Of a stretch of 64,000 nucleotides of DNA, positions 26,530-36,450 are shown one piece after another. The first letter of the stretch is position 1, and every line of letters begins with the position of its first letter. The notes below the pieces were generated by a model, which searched no databases, was not told where the DNA came from, and was given only the letters and a program-made list of their open reading frames with translations. The position numbers were made by a program, and so were the translations under genes. The stretch is from an uncultured Bacteroidales bacterium (lineage in GTDB: Bacteria > Bacteroidota > Bacteroidia > Bacteroidales > UBA932): positions 62,001-126,000 of the forward strand of contig CAKUTA010000002.1 in NCBI GenBank assembly GCA_934691625.1, in the 5' to 3' direction.

Positions 26530-29500
26530 CTAGGAGGCATTCTTCCTGGATACCTTGTATCTTAATCCCAGATCCTTTACATCGGCTATAAAGTCGGCTG
26601 TAACAGCGATCTGGTATTTTTTTGATATGAACTCCACGCTGTATTTCGTCTGAGGGTCATTGATGTATATAGACAGCGGAATGTTTCCCTTGCTTGCCTT
26701 GACGGCATGGACAAGCGTCTTTCTGAAATCTGGATTTATCACCTGTGCCGGCACCTCTATGGCGAATTCTGAAATCATGCTTTCGGACAGATTCCCCAGA
26801 AGACATATCTTCTTGACCCTGAATTTGTATGGGACACTTGCCATCTTGTCCTTGTCTTCAGGCTTCACGAAATATGCTTCTTTGATTTCTCCTTCCACGA
26901 ATACAGCGGTGTGATCTTTCAGATACTCCATGTAGGTCTCATAGTCCTTGCCGAAGAAAGCCATCTCATAGCTTCCGCTGAAATCCTCTATCACCACTTT
27001 TGCGAAAGGCTTTCCTGCCTTGGAAGTCCTGATTTCCACACTGTTGATGAATCCGGCGACATTGACCTTCATCATCTTCCTTTCCTTCTCGCATTCCGAG
27101 ACAAGGTCGTTCAGGAACGCAAGCTTGCAGTTGGTGAATGTCTCCATTTCGAACTCATATCTTTTCAGCGGATGGTCTGACAGATACATGCCCACCATAT
27201 CTTTTTCTTTCTTAAGGACTTCCAGAATATCAGGCTCCGCCGTCATGACCGGAGGTTCAGGCTTCTCGGCTTTCAGCTCAGCCGCATCTCCGAACAATGA
27301 TGCCGCATCATCTTCCTCATTCTGCCTGGTGATGGATGCATAGTTCATGAGATCATCGATGAACTGGAGCCCGCTCTTCCCTGTAGTAAAGTACCGGCTG
27401 CGCTCAATGCCGAAAGAATCGAAGGCTCCTGCATTGACAAGTGACTCCATCGCCTTTCTGTTGACGATCCCCGACATCCTTATGCAGAAGTCATATATGT
27501 CGGAGAACTGTCCGTGCTCGGTGCGCTCCTTGACAATGGCATCCACGATATTGGCACCGAATCCTTTCATTCCACCCATTCCAAAGCGGATATCTCCATC
27601 CTTGTTCACGGTGAAGTTAGATTCGCTCTCGTTCACATCAGGGTTCAGGACTTTTATGTGGTGCTTCTTGCAGTCAGCCATAATCGCCTGGATCTCAGTC
27701 ATGTTGTTCTTGTTCATGCTGAGGTTGGCAGCCTGGAATTCTGACGGATAATGAGCCTTGAGCCAGCCCGTCTGGTAGCTTACCCAGGCATAGCACGTGG
27801 CGTGAGACTTGTTGAACGCGTAGGATGCGAACTTCTCCCAGTCTTTCCAGATTTTCTTAAGTATTTCTTCCGGGTGTCCATTCTTCTTTCCGCCATCGAT
27901 GAACTCTCCGTAAAGGGACTGAAGAATATCTATCTTCTTCTTACCCATTGCCTTACGGAGCTTGTCCGCCTTACCTTTCGAGAATCCTGCCACTTTCTGG
28001 GAGATAAGCATCACCTGCTCCTGATAGACAGTCACTCCGTATGTCTCCTTCAGGAACTCCTCCATCGCAGGAAGGTCGTAAGTGATAGGCTCTTCGCCAC
28101 GTTTTCGTGCCACGAATGAAGGAATGTAGTCCATAGGTCCCGGACGGTACAGCGCATTCATGGCTATAAGATCCTCGAAACGCTCAGGGTGCAGCTTCTG
28201 GAGCCACTCCATCATGCCCGGGGACTCGAACTGGAACACGCTCTTCGTATCTCCGTTGGAATATATCTCGTATGCCTTCGGGTCGTCTATAGGAATCTTC
28301 TCTATGTCAATGTCTATTCCGAACCTCTTCTTCACCTCTGCCAGGCATATCTTGATGATTGACAATGTCCTCAGACCCAGGAAGTCCATCTTCAGCATAC
28401 CCACATCCTCGATGAACGAGCCTTCATACTGTGACACCCACACCTTCTGGTCCGTGGCCTTGTCCACGCCCAGTGTGATAGGGATATAGTCGGTGAGGTT
28501 GCCTCGTCCGATAATCATTGCACAGGCATGGATACCTACCTGGCGGATGCATCCTTCCAGCTGCAGGGCATATTTCAGGACATCCTTTACGAGAGGCGAG
28601 CCGTTCTCAAGCTCATTTTTCAGCTCCGGGACATATTTCACGCAGTTCTTCAGCGTAGGCTTCTTGTCCACATCTTTCTTGATCACCTTGAACCGCTTTC
28701 CGTCCTTCTCGATGACCTTCTCCCCGTTTTCCGGCTCCTCGCCATCTTTCAGTTCCACTTCAGAGGTCTCTGTGATAGTTATAGGCTTGTCAGGGATCAT
28801 CTTCGTGAGCCTGTTGGACTCGTCAAGAGGCAGCCGGCTGATACGTGCCACGTCCTTTATGGCGCCTTTCGCAGCCATTGTACCGAAAGTTATGACATGC
28901 GACACATGGTCCACGCCGTAATGCTCCTGCACATACTGGATCACACGGTATCGTCCGTCATCATCGAAATCCACATCAATATCAGGCATGGACACACGCT
29001 CAGGATTCAGGAAGCGCTCGAACAGAAGGTCGTACTTGATAGGGTCCAGATTGGTGATACCCAGGCAGTATGCTACCGCGGAACCGGCAGCAGAACCTCG
29101 TCCGGGACCTACAGAAATGCCCTGGGCCCTTGCGGCGGCGATGTAGTCCTGCACTATAAGGAAATAGTCAGGAAAACCCATCCTGGAGATGGTCTTCAGC
29201 TCGAAATCTAGACGCTCTGCAGTCTCCTGGTTCAATGTATCACCATATCTTTCCTGTGCTCCTTTGTAACATAGATGGCATAGGAACGCCACGGAATAGC
29301 GGAATTCCTCTCCACGGTCATTTCCTTTCTCATCGCATTTTCCAGCATCGATGACTTCCTTGTATCTCTCCAGCTGGTTGTCAATGTCTGCGAGGAATGC
29401 CGGATCAATCTGGAATTTAGGAAGCACATGTCCGCGGTCGATTGTATATCGCTCTATCTTGTCGCACACTTCTACCGTGTTGGAGATGACCTCAGGATGA

Positions 29501-30282
29501 TCAGGGAACAATGCAGCCATCTCCTCCTCGCTCTTCAGATATTCCTGCTGCGTATATCTGAGCCTGTCAGGATCATCGATAAAAGCATTGGTGGTCAGAC
29601 AGATAAGCCTGTCATGCGCTGGACCGTCCTCTTTTCTTACGAAATGGGAGTCGTTGGTGGCGATAACCTTGACACCATGCTTCTCGGCGAGATCAAATAT
29701 CACTTCGTCATATTCCTTCTCCTTCTCGTACACTTCAGGTGAAAGTCCAGGCACTTCTGTCTTGTGAAGCATCACCTCCAGGTAGTAGTCATCCTTGAAC
29801 ACCCTTTTGTGCCACTCTATCGCCTTTTCAGCCCCTGCTATATCTCCTGCAAGTATGAGCCTTGGGATCTCACCTGCCATGCAGGCTGAAGAACAGATTA
29901 TGTCCTCATGATATTTCTCGATAACCTCATGCGATACCCTAGGCTTATAGTACATGCCCTCCAGATGCCCTGTGGACACGATTTTCATCAGATTCTTATA
30001 TCCGTTGTAATTCTTTGCCAGCAGGATCAGATGGTAATAGCCTTTTTCCTTTATCCTGTGGTCACCCTTCGACACATATATCTCGCACCCGATGATAGGC
30101 TTCACGGAAGGATGCTTTGCCGCGAACTTGAAGAACTCCTTCACTCCATACATGTTGCCATGATCTGTGATGGCAAGTCCGGGCATGCCAAGCTCCTCCG
30201 CCCTGTTGAACAGGTTCTCTATGGATGCCTGGCCGTCAAGAATCGAGTACTGTGTATGTACGTGAAGGTGTACGAAAGCCAT
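26530..30282 (-). CDS. dnaE: DNA polymerase III alpha subunit
   Basis: This is the replicative polymerase catalytic subunit. The 1250-residue protein begins with the PHP domain (FVHLHVHTQYSILDGQ, ITDHGNMYG). The C-family palm carries catalytic aspartates in MPDIDVDFDDDGR, preceded by SVGPGRGSAAGSAVAYCLGI. The tandem HhH and the C-terminal OB fold (VNVAGFINSVEIRTSKAGKPFAKVVIEDFSG) follow. Length is typical of Bacteroidetes DnaE. It is a single gene without obvious operon partners. Confidence 0.97.
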   Translation of the reverse strand: MAFVHLHVHTQYSILDGQASIENLFNRAEELGMPGLAITDHGNMYGVKEFFKFAAKHPSVKPIIGCEIYVSKGDHRIKEKGYYHLILLAKNYNGYKNLMKIVSTGHLEGMYYKPRVSHEVIEKYHEDIICSSACMAGEIPRLILAGDIAGAEKAIEWHKRVFKDDYYLEVMLHKTEVPGLSPEVYEKEKEYDEVIFDLAEKHGVKVIATNDSHFVRKEDGPAHDRLICLTTNAFIDDPDRLRYTQQEYLKSEEEMAALFPDHPEVISNTVEVCDKIERYTIDRGHVLPKFQIDPAFLADIDNQLERYKEVIDAGKCDEKGNDRGEEFRYSVAFLCHLCYKGAQERYGDTLNQETAERLDFELKTISRMGFPDYFLIVQDYIAAARAQGISVGPGRGSAAGSAVAYCLGITNLDPIKYDLLFERFLNPERVSMPDIDVDFDDDGRYRVIQYVQEHYGVDHVSHVITFGTMAAKGAIKDVARISRLPLDESNRLTKMIPDKPITITETSEVELKDGEEPENGEKVIEKDGKRFKVIKKDVDKKPTLKNCVKYVPELKNELENGSPLVKDVLKYALQLEGCIRQVGIHACAMIIGRGNLTDYIPITLGVDKATDQKVWVSQYEGSFIEDVGMLKMDFLGLRTLSIIKICLAEVKKRFGIDIDIEKIPIDDPKAYEIYSNGDTKSVFQFESPGMMEWLQKLHPERFEDLIAMNALYRPGPMDYIPSFVARKRGEEPITYDLPAMEEFLKETYGVTVYQEQVMLISQKVAGFSKGKADKLRKAMGKKKIDILQSLYGEFIDGGKKNGHPEEILKKIWKDWEKFASYAFNKSHATCYAWVSYQTGWLKAHYPSEFQAANLSMNKNNMTEIQAIMADCKKHHIKVLNPDVNESESNFTVNKDGDIRFGMGGMKGFGANIVDAIVKERTEHGQFSDIYDFCIRMSGIVNRKAMESLVNAGAFDSFGIERSRYFTTGKSGLQFIDDLMNYASITRQNEEDDAASLFGDAAELKAEKPEPPVMTAEPDILEVLKKEKDMVGMYLSDHPLKRYEFEMETFTNCKLAFLNDLVSECEKERKMMKVNVAGFINSVEIRTSKAGKPFAKVVIEDFSGSYEMAFFGKDYETYMEYLKDHTAVFVEGEIKEAYFVKPEDKDKMASVPYKFRVKKICLLGNLSESMISEFAIEVPAQVINPDFRKTLVHAVKASKGNIPLSIYINDPQTKYSVEFISKKYQIAVTADFIADVKDLGLRYKVSRKNAS

Positions 30283-30458
30283 AATTACAATATTTGATAT
30301 TCAAGTTTCGCAAGTATTCTAACTTATCTCATTTATCAGACTCTCGGATTCCACGCACTCTTTCTGGCCATGTCACCCCATTTCCTGAATCCTCTCCCTC
30401 GTGGAGTGGGTGTCCTCGCCACAAGGGTTCAAAAGAGGTGCTCCGCACGCGCGAAACA

Positions 30459-30624
30459 TAAGAATCTGTTTTGAAATGATTAAAAAGTTGTTTTGAGGTA
30501 AAATTCCTTCATCTTCTTCCCGAGTTTTCAGGTCAGATAGGCACCGCTATCTTTCCTGAACCCTCGGTCGAACCTGAAGTTTTTCTCTCAAACTTTCAGA
30601 TAATAATTTCAAAACAGCTTCTAA
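30459..30624. repeat. MITE-like repeat, copy B
   Basis: A 166-bp unit bounded by imperfect terminal inverted repeats: TAAGAATCTGTTTTGAAAT at the left, and the complement TTAGAAGCTGTTTTGAAAT at the right. Its interior is nearly identical in reverse orientation to copy C at 40269-40438. It has no coding capacity. Confidence 0.8.
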
Positions 30625-30711
30625 GTCTGATATAGAATAGCAAAGTTAACACTTTGAATCAATAGTTGAAACTGTGGAATGCATTTCTGTATATATCAAT
30701 GTAATAGCACA

Positions 30712-30742
30712 TTTTCTACTCCACAGATCATGGAGTGGAAAA
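30712..30742. repeat. Inverted repeat related to the 19.9-kb hairpin
   Basis: TTTTCTACTCCA and TGGAGTGGAAAA flank a 7-base loop, giving 12 pairs with one G-U. It shares the CTACTCCA/TGGAGT arms with 19934-19966. Both sit upstream of an exported-protein gene and downstream of a MITE-like repeat. Confidence 0.6.
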
Positions 30743-30828
30743 ATAGGTAAGAAGTTGAATGGTAATGTATTATGTTCCACAGGGCTAAAACGGCTTCCAG
30801 ATGTGGGGCAGAATGGAAAATTTTGTTT

Positions 30829-30836
30829 TATATTTG
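30829..30836 (+). promoter_or_regulatory. -7 element for the TonB receptor operon
   Basis: TATATTTG matches TAnnTTTG exactly, 25 bases before the receptor ATG. The -33 TTTG is missing at the usual spacing, so activation or an alternative sigma factor may be needed. Confidence 0.45.
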
Positions 30837-30861
30837 TGAATGAAGCAAATAGAAGAAGCAG

Positions 30862-33696
30862 ATGAAACTATTTAGACACATTTTGCTGATAGCCCTTATA
30901 TTGGCGGCGGTGCAGACTGCGGCTGCTCAGCAGGGCAGGCCTGCTTACAGCATCAGTGGCAAGGTCATTGACGCGAAAACCGGCGAAGCCATCGTCGGGG
31001 CGGCAGTCAATGTTGAGGACACCGGCATTTGGGCCATTTCTGACGAGAATGGCACATTCACATTGACAGAAATCCATCCGGGCACCTATTCCGTGGTGTT
31101 CTCCTGCCTCGGATTCGTGGACAAGAAGCTGTCATTCATTGTGCGCAAAGATATACCGAGCCTGACCATCAAGCTGGATCAGAATACGCTGGCACTTAAC
31201 AGCGTGGTCGTGACAGCAGAACGAGACAAGGAAGGGATGAATACCTCGCTGAAGTTCGGTGCTAACGCTCTTAACCACTTGCAGATGAACAATGTCACAG
31301 ACATCAGCTCGCTCCTTCCGGGAGGCAAGACAGTGAATCCTGACCTTACTTCTGACAATGCCGTTTCTCTCCGCAGCGGCGGGCTGGCGGCAGGAAACGC
31401 TGCATTCGGCACTGCGCTCGAAGTGGATGGCGTAAGGGTCGGCAACAATGCGTCTTTCGGCGCCATGTCAGGAACCGGGACACGTAACATTTCTACGGAG
31501 AATGTCCAGTCGATAGAAGTCATAACCGGCGTGCCGTCAGCGGAATATGGAGATCTTAACAGCGGAATGGTACGTATAAATACCCGCAAGGGCCTCACTC
31601 CCTGGAACATAACTTTCGCTGTGAATCCAAGGACCTATCAGGCATCTGCATCCAAGGGCATTGACCTTATGAAGAACAGGGGAGTGCTTAATGTCAGCGC
31701 CGAATGGACCCGTGCGACCCAGAAGATGTCATCTCCATATACATCTTATACGCGGCGCGGATTCTCCGCTTCATACAGCAACACGTTCAGGAAGGTGCTG
31801 AAGTTCGAGGCAGGGGCTACCGGGAACATCGGCGGGATGAACACCAAGAATGACCCTGATGCATATACCGGCACATGGAACAAGGTGAGGGATAATGTGT
31901 TCCGTGCCAATACCTCTCTTACATGGCTTCTGCGCAAATCATGGATAACTAATCTTAAGTTCGATGCGTCTGTGAACTATAATGACAACCGTTCACAGGA
32001 TCACGCCTATGGCTCGTCTGCGTCAATGCTTCCTGCGGTACATTCCGAGCTTGATGGCTACTATCTCGCAGACAGGCTGCCGTTAAGCTACTATTCAGAC
32101 AAGATAGTCGATTCCCGTGAACTTGATTATGCCGCATCTGTCAAATACGAGTGGTTCAAAAAATCCGGAAAGAGGCTCAGCAAGATGAAGGCAGGTGTGC
32201 AGTGGAAGGCCAACGGCAATGCCGGAGACGGAGAATACTACAAGGATCCGTCCCTTGCCGCTAACGGCTATCGCCCACGTCCTTACAGCCAGTATCCGTT
32301 CATGCACAATGTTGCCGCCTACGTTGAGGAGGACTATACATTCCCGATAGGGAAGACCTCGCTTCAGGTGTCTGCAGGACTCCGTCTGGAGAACCTGTTC
32401 GTGAAAGACACTGACTACAAGAACGTCAGCAGCCTGTCGCCGCGGTTCAATGCCAAGTGGAAGTTCTCCGACAATGTCTCCATCCGTGGAGGCTGGGGTG
32501 TAAGCGAGAAACTTCCTTCTTTCTACATCCTCTATCCTGTCCAGAAGTACAGGGACATCCAGACTTTCGGGTTCTCGCATGGTGACGCATCTTCGTATGT
32601 GTATTATACACAGCCATATAAGATGCTGTATAATGAAAACCTCAAGTGGCAGAAGAACTACAATGCCGAGCTCGGTCTGGAGGCTTATTTCTGGCGGACA
32701 TCCGTGTCTCTCGTGGGATTCTTCAACAAGACAAGGAACCCTTACACATATCAGAACATATATACTCCGTTCTCTTATAATATAATGTCTGTCCCGTCTG
32801 GATACACCATGCCTGACAATCCGCAGATACGCGTGGACAGCCAGACAGGACAGGTATATATGCGTGGAGGGAACGACGAGTTCTGGACGCCAATGGACAC
32901 CAAGGTCACCGACAGGACATTCTTCGAGTCACAGATGCCTGGCAACGGTGATGACATCTACAGGACAGGAGCAGAGCTTATCATTGATTTTCCTGAGATA
33001 GCGCCGGTGAGGACCAAATTCAGATTAGATGCGAACTATGCCTACACCCACTACATCGACAACACATTGAATTACTTCTACAGGACCGGGTGGTCGCATA
33101 CCTCGTTGAAGGACAGGTCTTACCAGTATGTTGGAATCTACGCCAACGGAGGTGCGTCCGGTACATCCAACGGTAAGGAATCGCATACCCTTGATGCGAA
33201 CCTGACCGCCATAACCCACATTCCGGAGGCTAGGATCATCATCACCTGCCGGCTCGAGATGTCGCTCCTGAACCGCTTCCGCAATCTCTCACGCTACCAG
33301 GGGCACGAATATGCCTATAATGTCAATGCTGACGGCACCGAGTCCATCGGCGGAAGCATCTACGGCCCGAAAAGCTATACAGCCATACGTCCTGTGAAAT
33401 ACATGGACGAGAACGGGACGGTGCATGACTTCACTGACAATGAAGCCGCTGATCCTGAATTCGCAAACCTGATCATAAAGTCCGGAAACGCCTATACATT
33501 CGCTCAGGACGGCTACGGGGCATATCTCTCGGCCAACCTGAGCGTCACGAAGGAAATCGGTGACCACGTGTCGCTGTCATTCTTCGCAAATAACTTCACG
33601 AACTCAAGGATGTTCGTGACATCGAAGGCGACAGGCGTGAGCGCGATATTCACCCCGTCATTCTATTATGGACTTACCTGCAGACTTAAATTCTGA
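30862..33696 (+). CDS. TonB-dependent receptor with carboxypeptidase-like N-terminal domain
   Basis: This 944-residue outer-membrane transporter has a signal peptide ending near TAAAQQG. An Ig-like CarboxypepD_reg domain follows (about residues 28-115, SGKVIDAKTGEAIVGAAVNVED), then the plug (SIEVITGVPSAEYGDLNSGMVRINTRKG) and a 22-strand barrel ending in YGLTCRLKF with the terminal aromatic. It heads a five-gene operon with very short gaps (5 bases to the next gene). The companions (DUF4876, DUF6850, FISUMP lipoprotein, polyferredoxin) are not SusD-like, so glycan import of the Sus kind is unlikely. The ligand is unknown. Confidence 0.92.
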   Translation: MKLFRHILLIALILAAVQTAAAQQGRPAYSISGKVIDAKTGEAIVGAAVNVEDTGIWAISDENGTFTLTEIHPGTYSVVFSCLGFVDKKLSFIVRKDIPSLTIKLDQNTLALNSVVVTAERDKEGMNTSLKFGANALNHLQMNNVTDISSLLPGGKTVNPDLTSDNAVSLRSGGLAAGNAAFGTALEVDGVRVGNNASFGAMSGTGTRNISTENVQSIEVITGVPSAEYGDLNSGMVRINTRKGLTPWNITFAVNPRTYQASASKGIDLMKNRGVLNVSAEWTRATQKMSSPYTSYTRRGFSASYSNTFRKVLKFEAGATGNIGGMNTKNDPDAYTGTWNKVRDNVFRANTSLTWLLRKSWITNLKFDASVNYNDNRSQDHAYGSSASMLPAVHSELDGYYLADRLPLSYYSDKIVDSRELDYAASVKYEWFKKSGKRLSKMKAGVQWKANGNAGDGEYYKDPSLAANGYRPRPYSQYPFMHNVAAYVEEDYTFPIGKTSLQVSAGLRLENLFVKDTDYKNVSSLSPRFNAKWKFSDNVSIRGGWGVSEKLPSFYILYPVQKYRDIQTFGFSHGDASSYVYYTQPYKMLYNENLKWQKNYNAELGLEAYFWRTSVSLVGFFNKTRNPYTYQNIYTPFSYNIMSVPSGYTMPDNPQIRVDSQTGQVYMRGGNDEFWTPMDTKVTDRTFFESQMPGNGDDIYRTGAELIIDFPEIAPVRTKFRLDANYAYTHYIDNTLNYFYRTGWSHTSLKDRSYQYVGIYANGGASGTSNGKESHTLDANLTAITHIPEARIIITCRLEMSLLNRFRNLSRYQGHEYAYNVNADGTESIGGSIYGPKSYTAIRPVKYMDENGTVHDFTDNEAADPEFANLIIKSGNAYTFAQDGYGAYLSANLSVTKEIGDHVSLSFFANNFTNSRMFVTSKATGVSAIFTPSFYYGLTCRLKF

Positions 33697-33701
33697 ACGA
33701 C

Positions 33702-34925
33702 ATGAGGAAGATAATATATATTGTAATTTCAGCATTGGCACTGGCATCATGCGTAAGCATGAAGACCGGCGGTCAGTACGATGGAGCATTGTACAGGCTC
33801 GTCGTGGAGCCTCTTTATCCTGATGGATTCCCAGAGAGCGAGAAGGCAGGAGTGGCGGTCACGGCTACTGACAGGAATCTGGGGAACCAGTATTCGCAAA
33901 AGACAGGCGCAGACGGAACTGCGGTCATGGAACTGCCTGCGGGCAGCTACAGGGTGGCATACAGCCATATCAGCGACGGCGTCTCCTATAATGGTTCCAT
34001 CGACAAGGTCATACTGGATGGTGTCAAGTCAGTCAAGCTTCAGGTGAAGGATTCCCGCTCCGGCAAGATTGTATTCAAGGAAATCTACTCCGGAGGCTGC
34101 ACGAAGTATCCTGAGCAGGGCAACTATATGAGCGACTCTTATGTGATTCTGCATAACAATACCTCTGATACACAGTATCTTGACGGCCTTTGCCTTGGCA
34201 CTCTGGATCCGTATAACTCCATATCCACGAATGTATGGACATCTGTGGATCCGGAGACAGGGGAGACCATATATCCGGATTTCGTGCCGATAGTTCAGGC
34301 CGTCTGGCAGATAGGCGGCGACGGGACGACATTCCCACTCGCCCCGGGCAAGGATGCCGTAGTGGTCATATATGGCGCCATCGACCATGCATCCAGGTAT
34401 CCTAACTCTGTGAACCTTAACAATGCAGACTACTTCGTCTGCTATAATACCACATATTTCCCGAATCCTTCATATCATCCTGCTCCCGGGAATAATATCC
34501 GGCAGGATCATATCCTGGATGTCGTAATAAAGACCGGCACCTCCAATGCGTATGTGTTCTCGAACAATTCCCCTGCGCCTGTGATATTCAGGGCTCCGGA
34601 AGGCACTACGATGTGGGATTTCGTGGCAGATGCAGGAAATATAATACAGAAGCCAGGCTCTACGAACGATCGTATCGTGAAACTGCCTGCTGACTGGGTG
34701 CTGGACGGTGTAGAGGTATTCGTGAAAGGCGGCGCGAATAAGAAGCGCCTGGCTCCCGGGATAGATGCCGGGGCTGTTGATTTCTCCGGGTCGTATCAGG
34801 GGCATACACTGTTCCGCAAGACAGACGAAGAGGCAAGTCAGGCGCTTGGATATGAGGTTCTTGTTGATACGAACAATTCCACAAATGATTTTTATGAACG
34901 TGAAAAGCAGTCTCTCCATGAATAG
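33702..34925 (+). CDS. DUF4876 family lipoprotein
   Basis: The 407-residue protein has a lipobox LALASC at the end of its signal. It contains an Ig/CNA-B-like domain (VAVTATDRNLGNQYSQKTGADGTAVMELPAGSYRV split over strands) and the DUF4876 region with YVILHNNTSDTQYLDGLCLG, a lamin-tail-like beta domain. It is likely anchored at the outer membrane beside the receptor encoded just upstream. Its last codons overlap the following start (ATGAATAG), so the two proteins are translationally coupled. Function is undetermined. Confidence 0.82.
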   Translation: MRKIIYIVISALALASCVSMKTGGQYDGALYRLVVEPLYPDGFPESEKAGVAVTATDRNLGNQYSQKTGADGTAVMELPAGSYRVAYSHISDGVSYNGSIDKVILDGVKSVKLQVKDSRSGKIVFKEIYSGGCTKYPEQGNYMSDSYVILHNNTSDTQYLDGLCLGTLDPYNSISTNVWTSVDPETGETIYPDFVPIVQAVWQIGGDGTTFPLAPGKDAVVVIYGAIDHASRYPNSVNLNNADYFVCYNTTYFPNPSYHPAPGNNIRQDHILDVVIKTGTSNAYVFSNNSPAPVIFRAPEGTTMWDFVADAGNIIQKPGSTNDRIVKLPADWVLDGVEVFVKGGANKKRLAPGIDAGAVDFSGSYQGHTLFRKTDEEASQALGYEVLVDTNNSTNDFYEREKQSLHE

Positions 34926-36438
34926 GATATTAAGGACAATAGCGGCTTCTGCCTTTATTATGTGGTCTGCGGGGCTGTTTGCGCAGACGTTCGACATCGT
35001 GGAGCGCAGGGACTTCTGGAATGCCGGAAGGAATGTGAACGGGCTCCGTATGGATTCATTGACAGTGTCTTATGCTGAACTTCGCGGGGACTATACAGGC
35101 GGTGGTTTCAGGGATGTCAGCGATCCGGTTTCTCAGTGGAGCGCTGGTGCCGAGGCAGGGACCATTACACATCTGAAGAAATTCTCGATGATAGGGGCTT
35201 TCTCCTTCAGAAATGCGGAGGAAAGGAAGGCCTGCGGGTCAATGTCTGCCCGTCCCGGATATTATCCTGTGGACATCTACGAATTCACTCCTGGCAGGAA
35301 GACCCGGCAGACATATTCGTTCCTCGGTGGTATCACCGTGGATCTGAATGACAGCTGGCGTATCGGCGGAAAGATGGATTTCTCGGCTGAGAACTACACC
35401 AAGCGCAAGGACTTGCGTCATACTGACTATCTTCTGGACATGACCGTGGCTCCGGGGCTGATGTGGCACAGGGGAGACCTTGCCGTCGGTGCCAGCTACA
35501 TATTCTCCAAGAACTCTGAAACTATCACTGCAGAGGAACTTGGAATAACCTCCGGAGTCTATTATGCATTCATTGACAAGGGAATGATGTACGGAGTACG
35601 CGACATCTGGGACAATTCAAGCCTGCATATAAGGGAGTCTGGAGTAAGCGGATTTCCTTCCAGGGAGCTTTCCTATGGTGCCGCAGCGCAGATCCAGTGG
35701 CGGAACCTGTATGCTGACATTGAGGCTCTTTCCAGCCATGGAAGCACTGGCGAAAAGCAGAAGATATGGTATGACTTCAGCGGATGGTCGCTCGGCACGC
35801 GCGTGGACTACAGGATCCCGGCACATGAGATTAGCCATTATATACGCGGCAGTTATGCCTTCCGCACACAGGACAATGATGAGAACGTCCTCGAGGATGT
35901 CACTGAAAATGGCGTGACCACCACACGCAAGTACGGAGCCAATACCATCTATACACGTCAGAATATCCGTGCAGGCCTGGAGTGGGAGGCCCTTATGAAT
36001 ACAGGAGAGTATGTCAATGCCGGTGTCACCTGGAGTCAGGACCGTGAGATATCTACACTGATGTATCCGTTCGTGAATACATGCAGGACGGATGTGTTCA
36101 GTGCCTATGCCGCTTTTCTTCTGAAGTCAGGAAGGATAGACTGGAAGGCAAGGGTAGCGGTTTCCAAGGGGAAGGATAACGAGGTACATGGACGCACATC
36201 TGACATTGACGTGGCCGGCGAGCCTTTCAGGATGGAGGATTACGAGTCCATAATGACGGCATACAAGACTTGTGCAAAGGGCAATGTGGAATTTGCGATA
36301 AGGTATAACTTCAGCAGGGGAGTATATGCCGAGGCGGCCTGCGAGATTCTCAGAAGGCTGAAGAATACATCTGGAATAGACTTCTGGATAAATAATTACA
36401 GATACACGGCAACGTTGAGGATAGGATATAATTTTTAA
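34918..36438 (+). CDS. DUF6850 family outer-membrane beta-barrel protein
   Basis: The 506-residue protein starts at MNRILRTIAASAF and has a signal peptide ending near GLFAQTF. Strongly alternating beta strands end in YTATLRIGYNF, with the terminal Phe expected of an outer-membrane barrel. It fits the DUF6850 family, which accompanies DUF4876 genes in Bacteroidales. The frame extends to 34765, but that part overlaps the DUF4876 gene and lacks export features. A second barrel next to a TonB receptor suggests a joint envelope complex. Confidence 0.8.
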   Translation: MNRILRTIAASAFIMWSAGLFAQTFDIVERRDFWNAGRNVNGLRMDSLTVSYAELRGDYTGGGFRDVSDPVSQWSAGAEAGTITHLKKFSMIGAFSFRNAEERKACGSMSARPGYYPVDIYEFTPGRKTRQTYSFLGGITVDLNDSWRIGGKMDFSAENYTKRKDLRHTDYLLDMTVAPGLMWHRGDLAVGASYIFSKNSETITAEELGITSGVYYAFIDKGMMYGVRDIWDNSSLHIRESGVSGFPSRELSYGAAAQIQWRNLYADIEALSSHGSTGEKQKIWYDFSGWSLGTRVDYRIPAHEISHYIRGSYAFRTQDNDENVLEDVTENGVTTTRKYGANTIYTRQNIRAGLEWEALMNTGEYVNAGVTWSQDREISTLMYPFVNTCRTDVFSAYAAFLLKSGRIDWKARVAVSKGKDNEVHGRTSDIDVAGEPFRMEDYESIMTAYKTCAKGNVEFAIRYNFSRGVYAEAACEILRRLKNTSGIDFWINNYRYTATLRIGYNF

Positions 36439-36450
36439 TAACAGATATTT

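Larger units (their letters stand above)
30283..30861. other. Repeat-bearing intergenic region between dnaE and the TonB receptor operon
   Basis: This 579-base divergent region has no gene. It contains MITE-like copy B (30459-30624), a hairpin (30712-30742) related to the one at 19934, and a -7 element (30829-30836) for the downstream operon. The remaining 30300-30458 segment is GC-richer, with short inverted pieces (CTCCCTCGTGGAGTGGG) and no recognisable feature. Confidence 0.6.
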
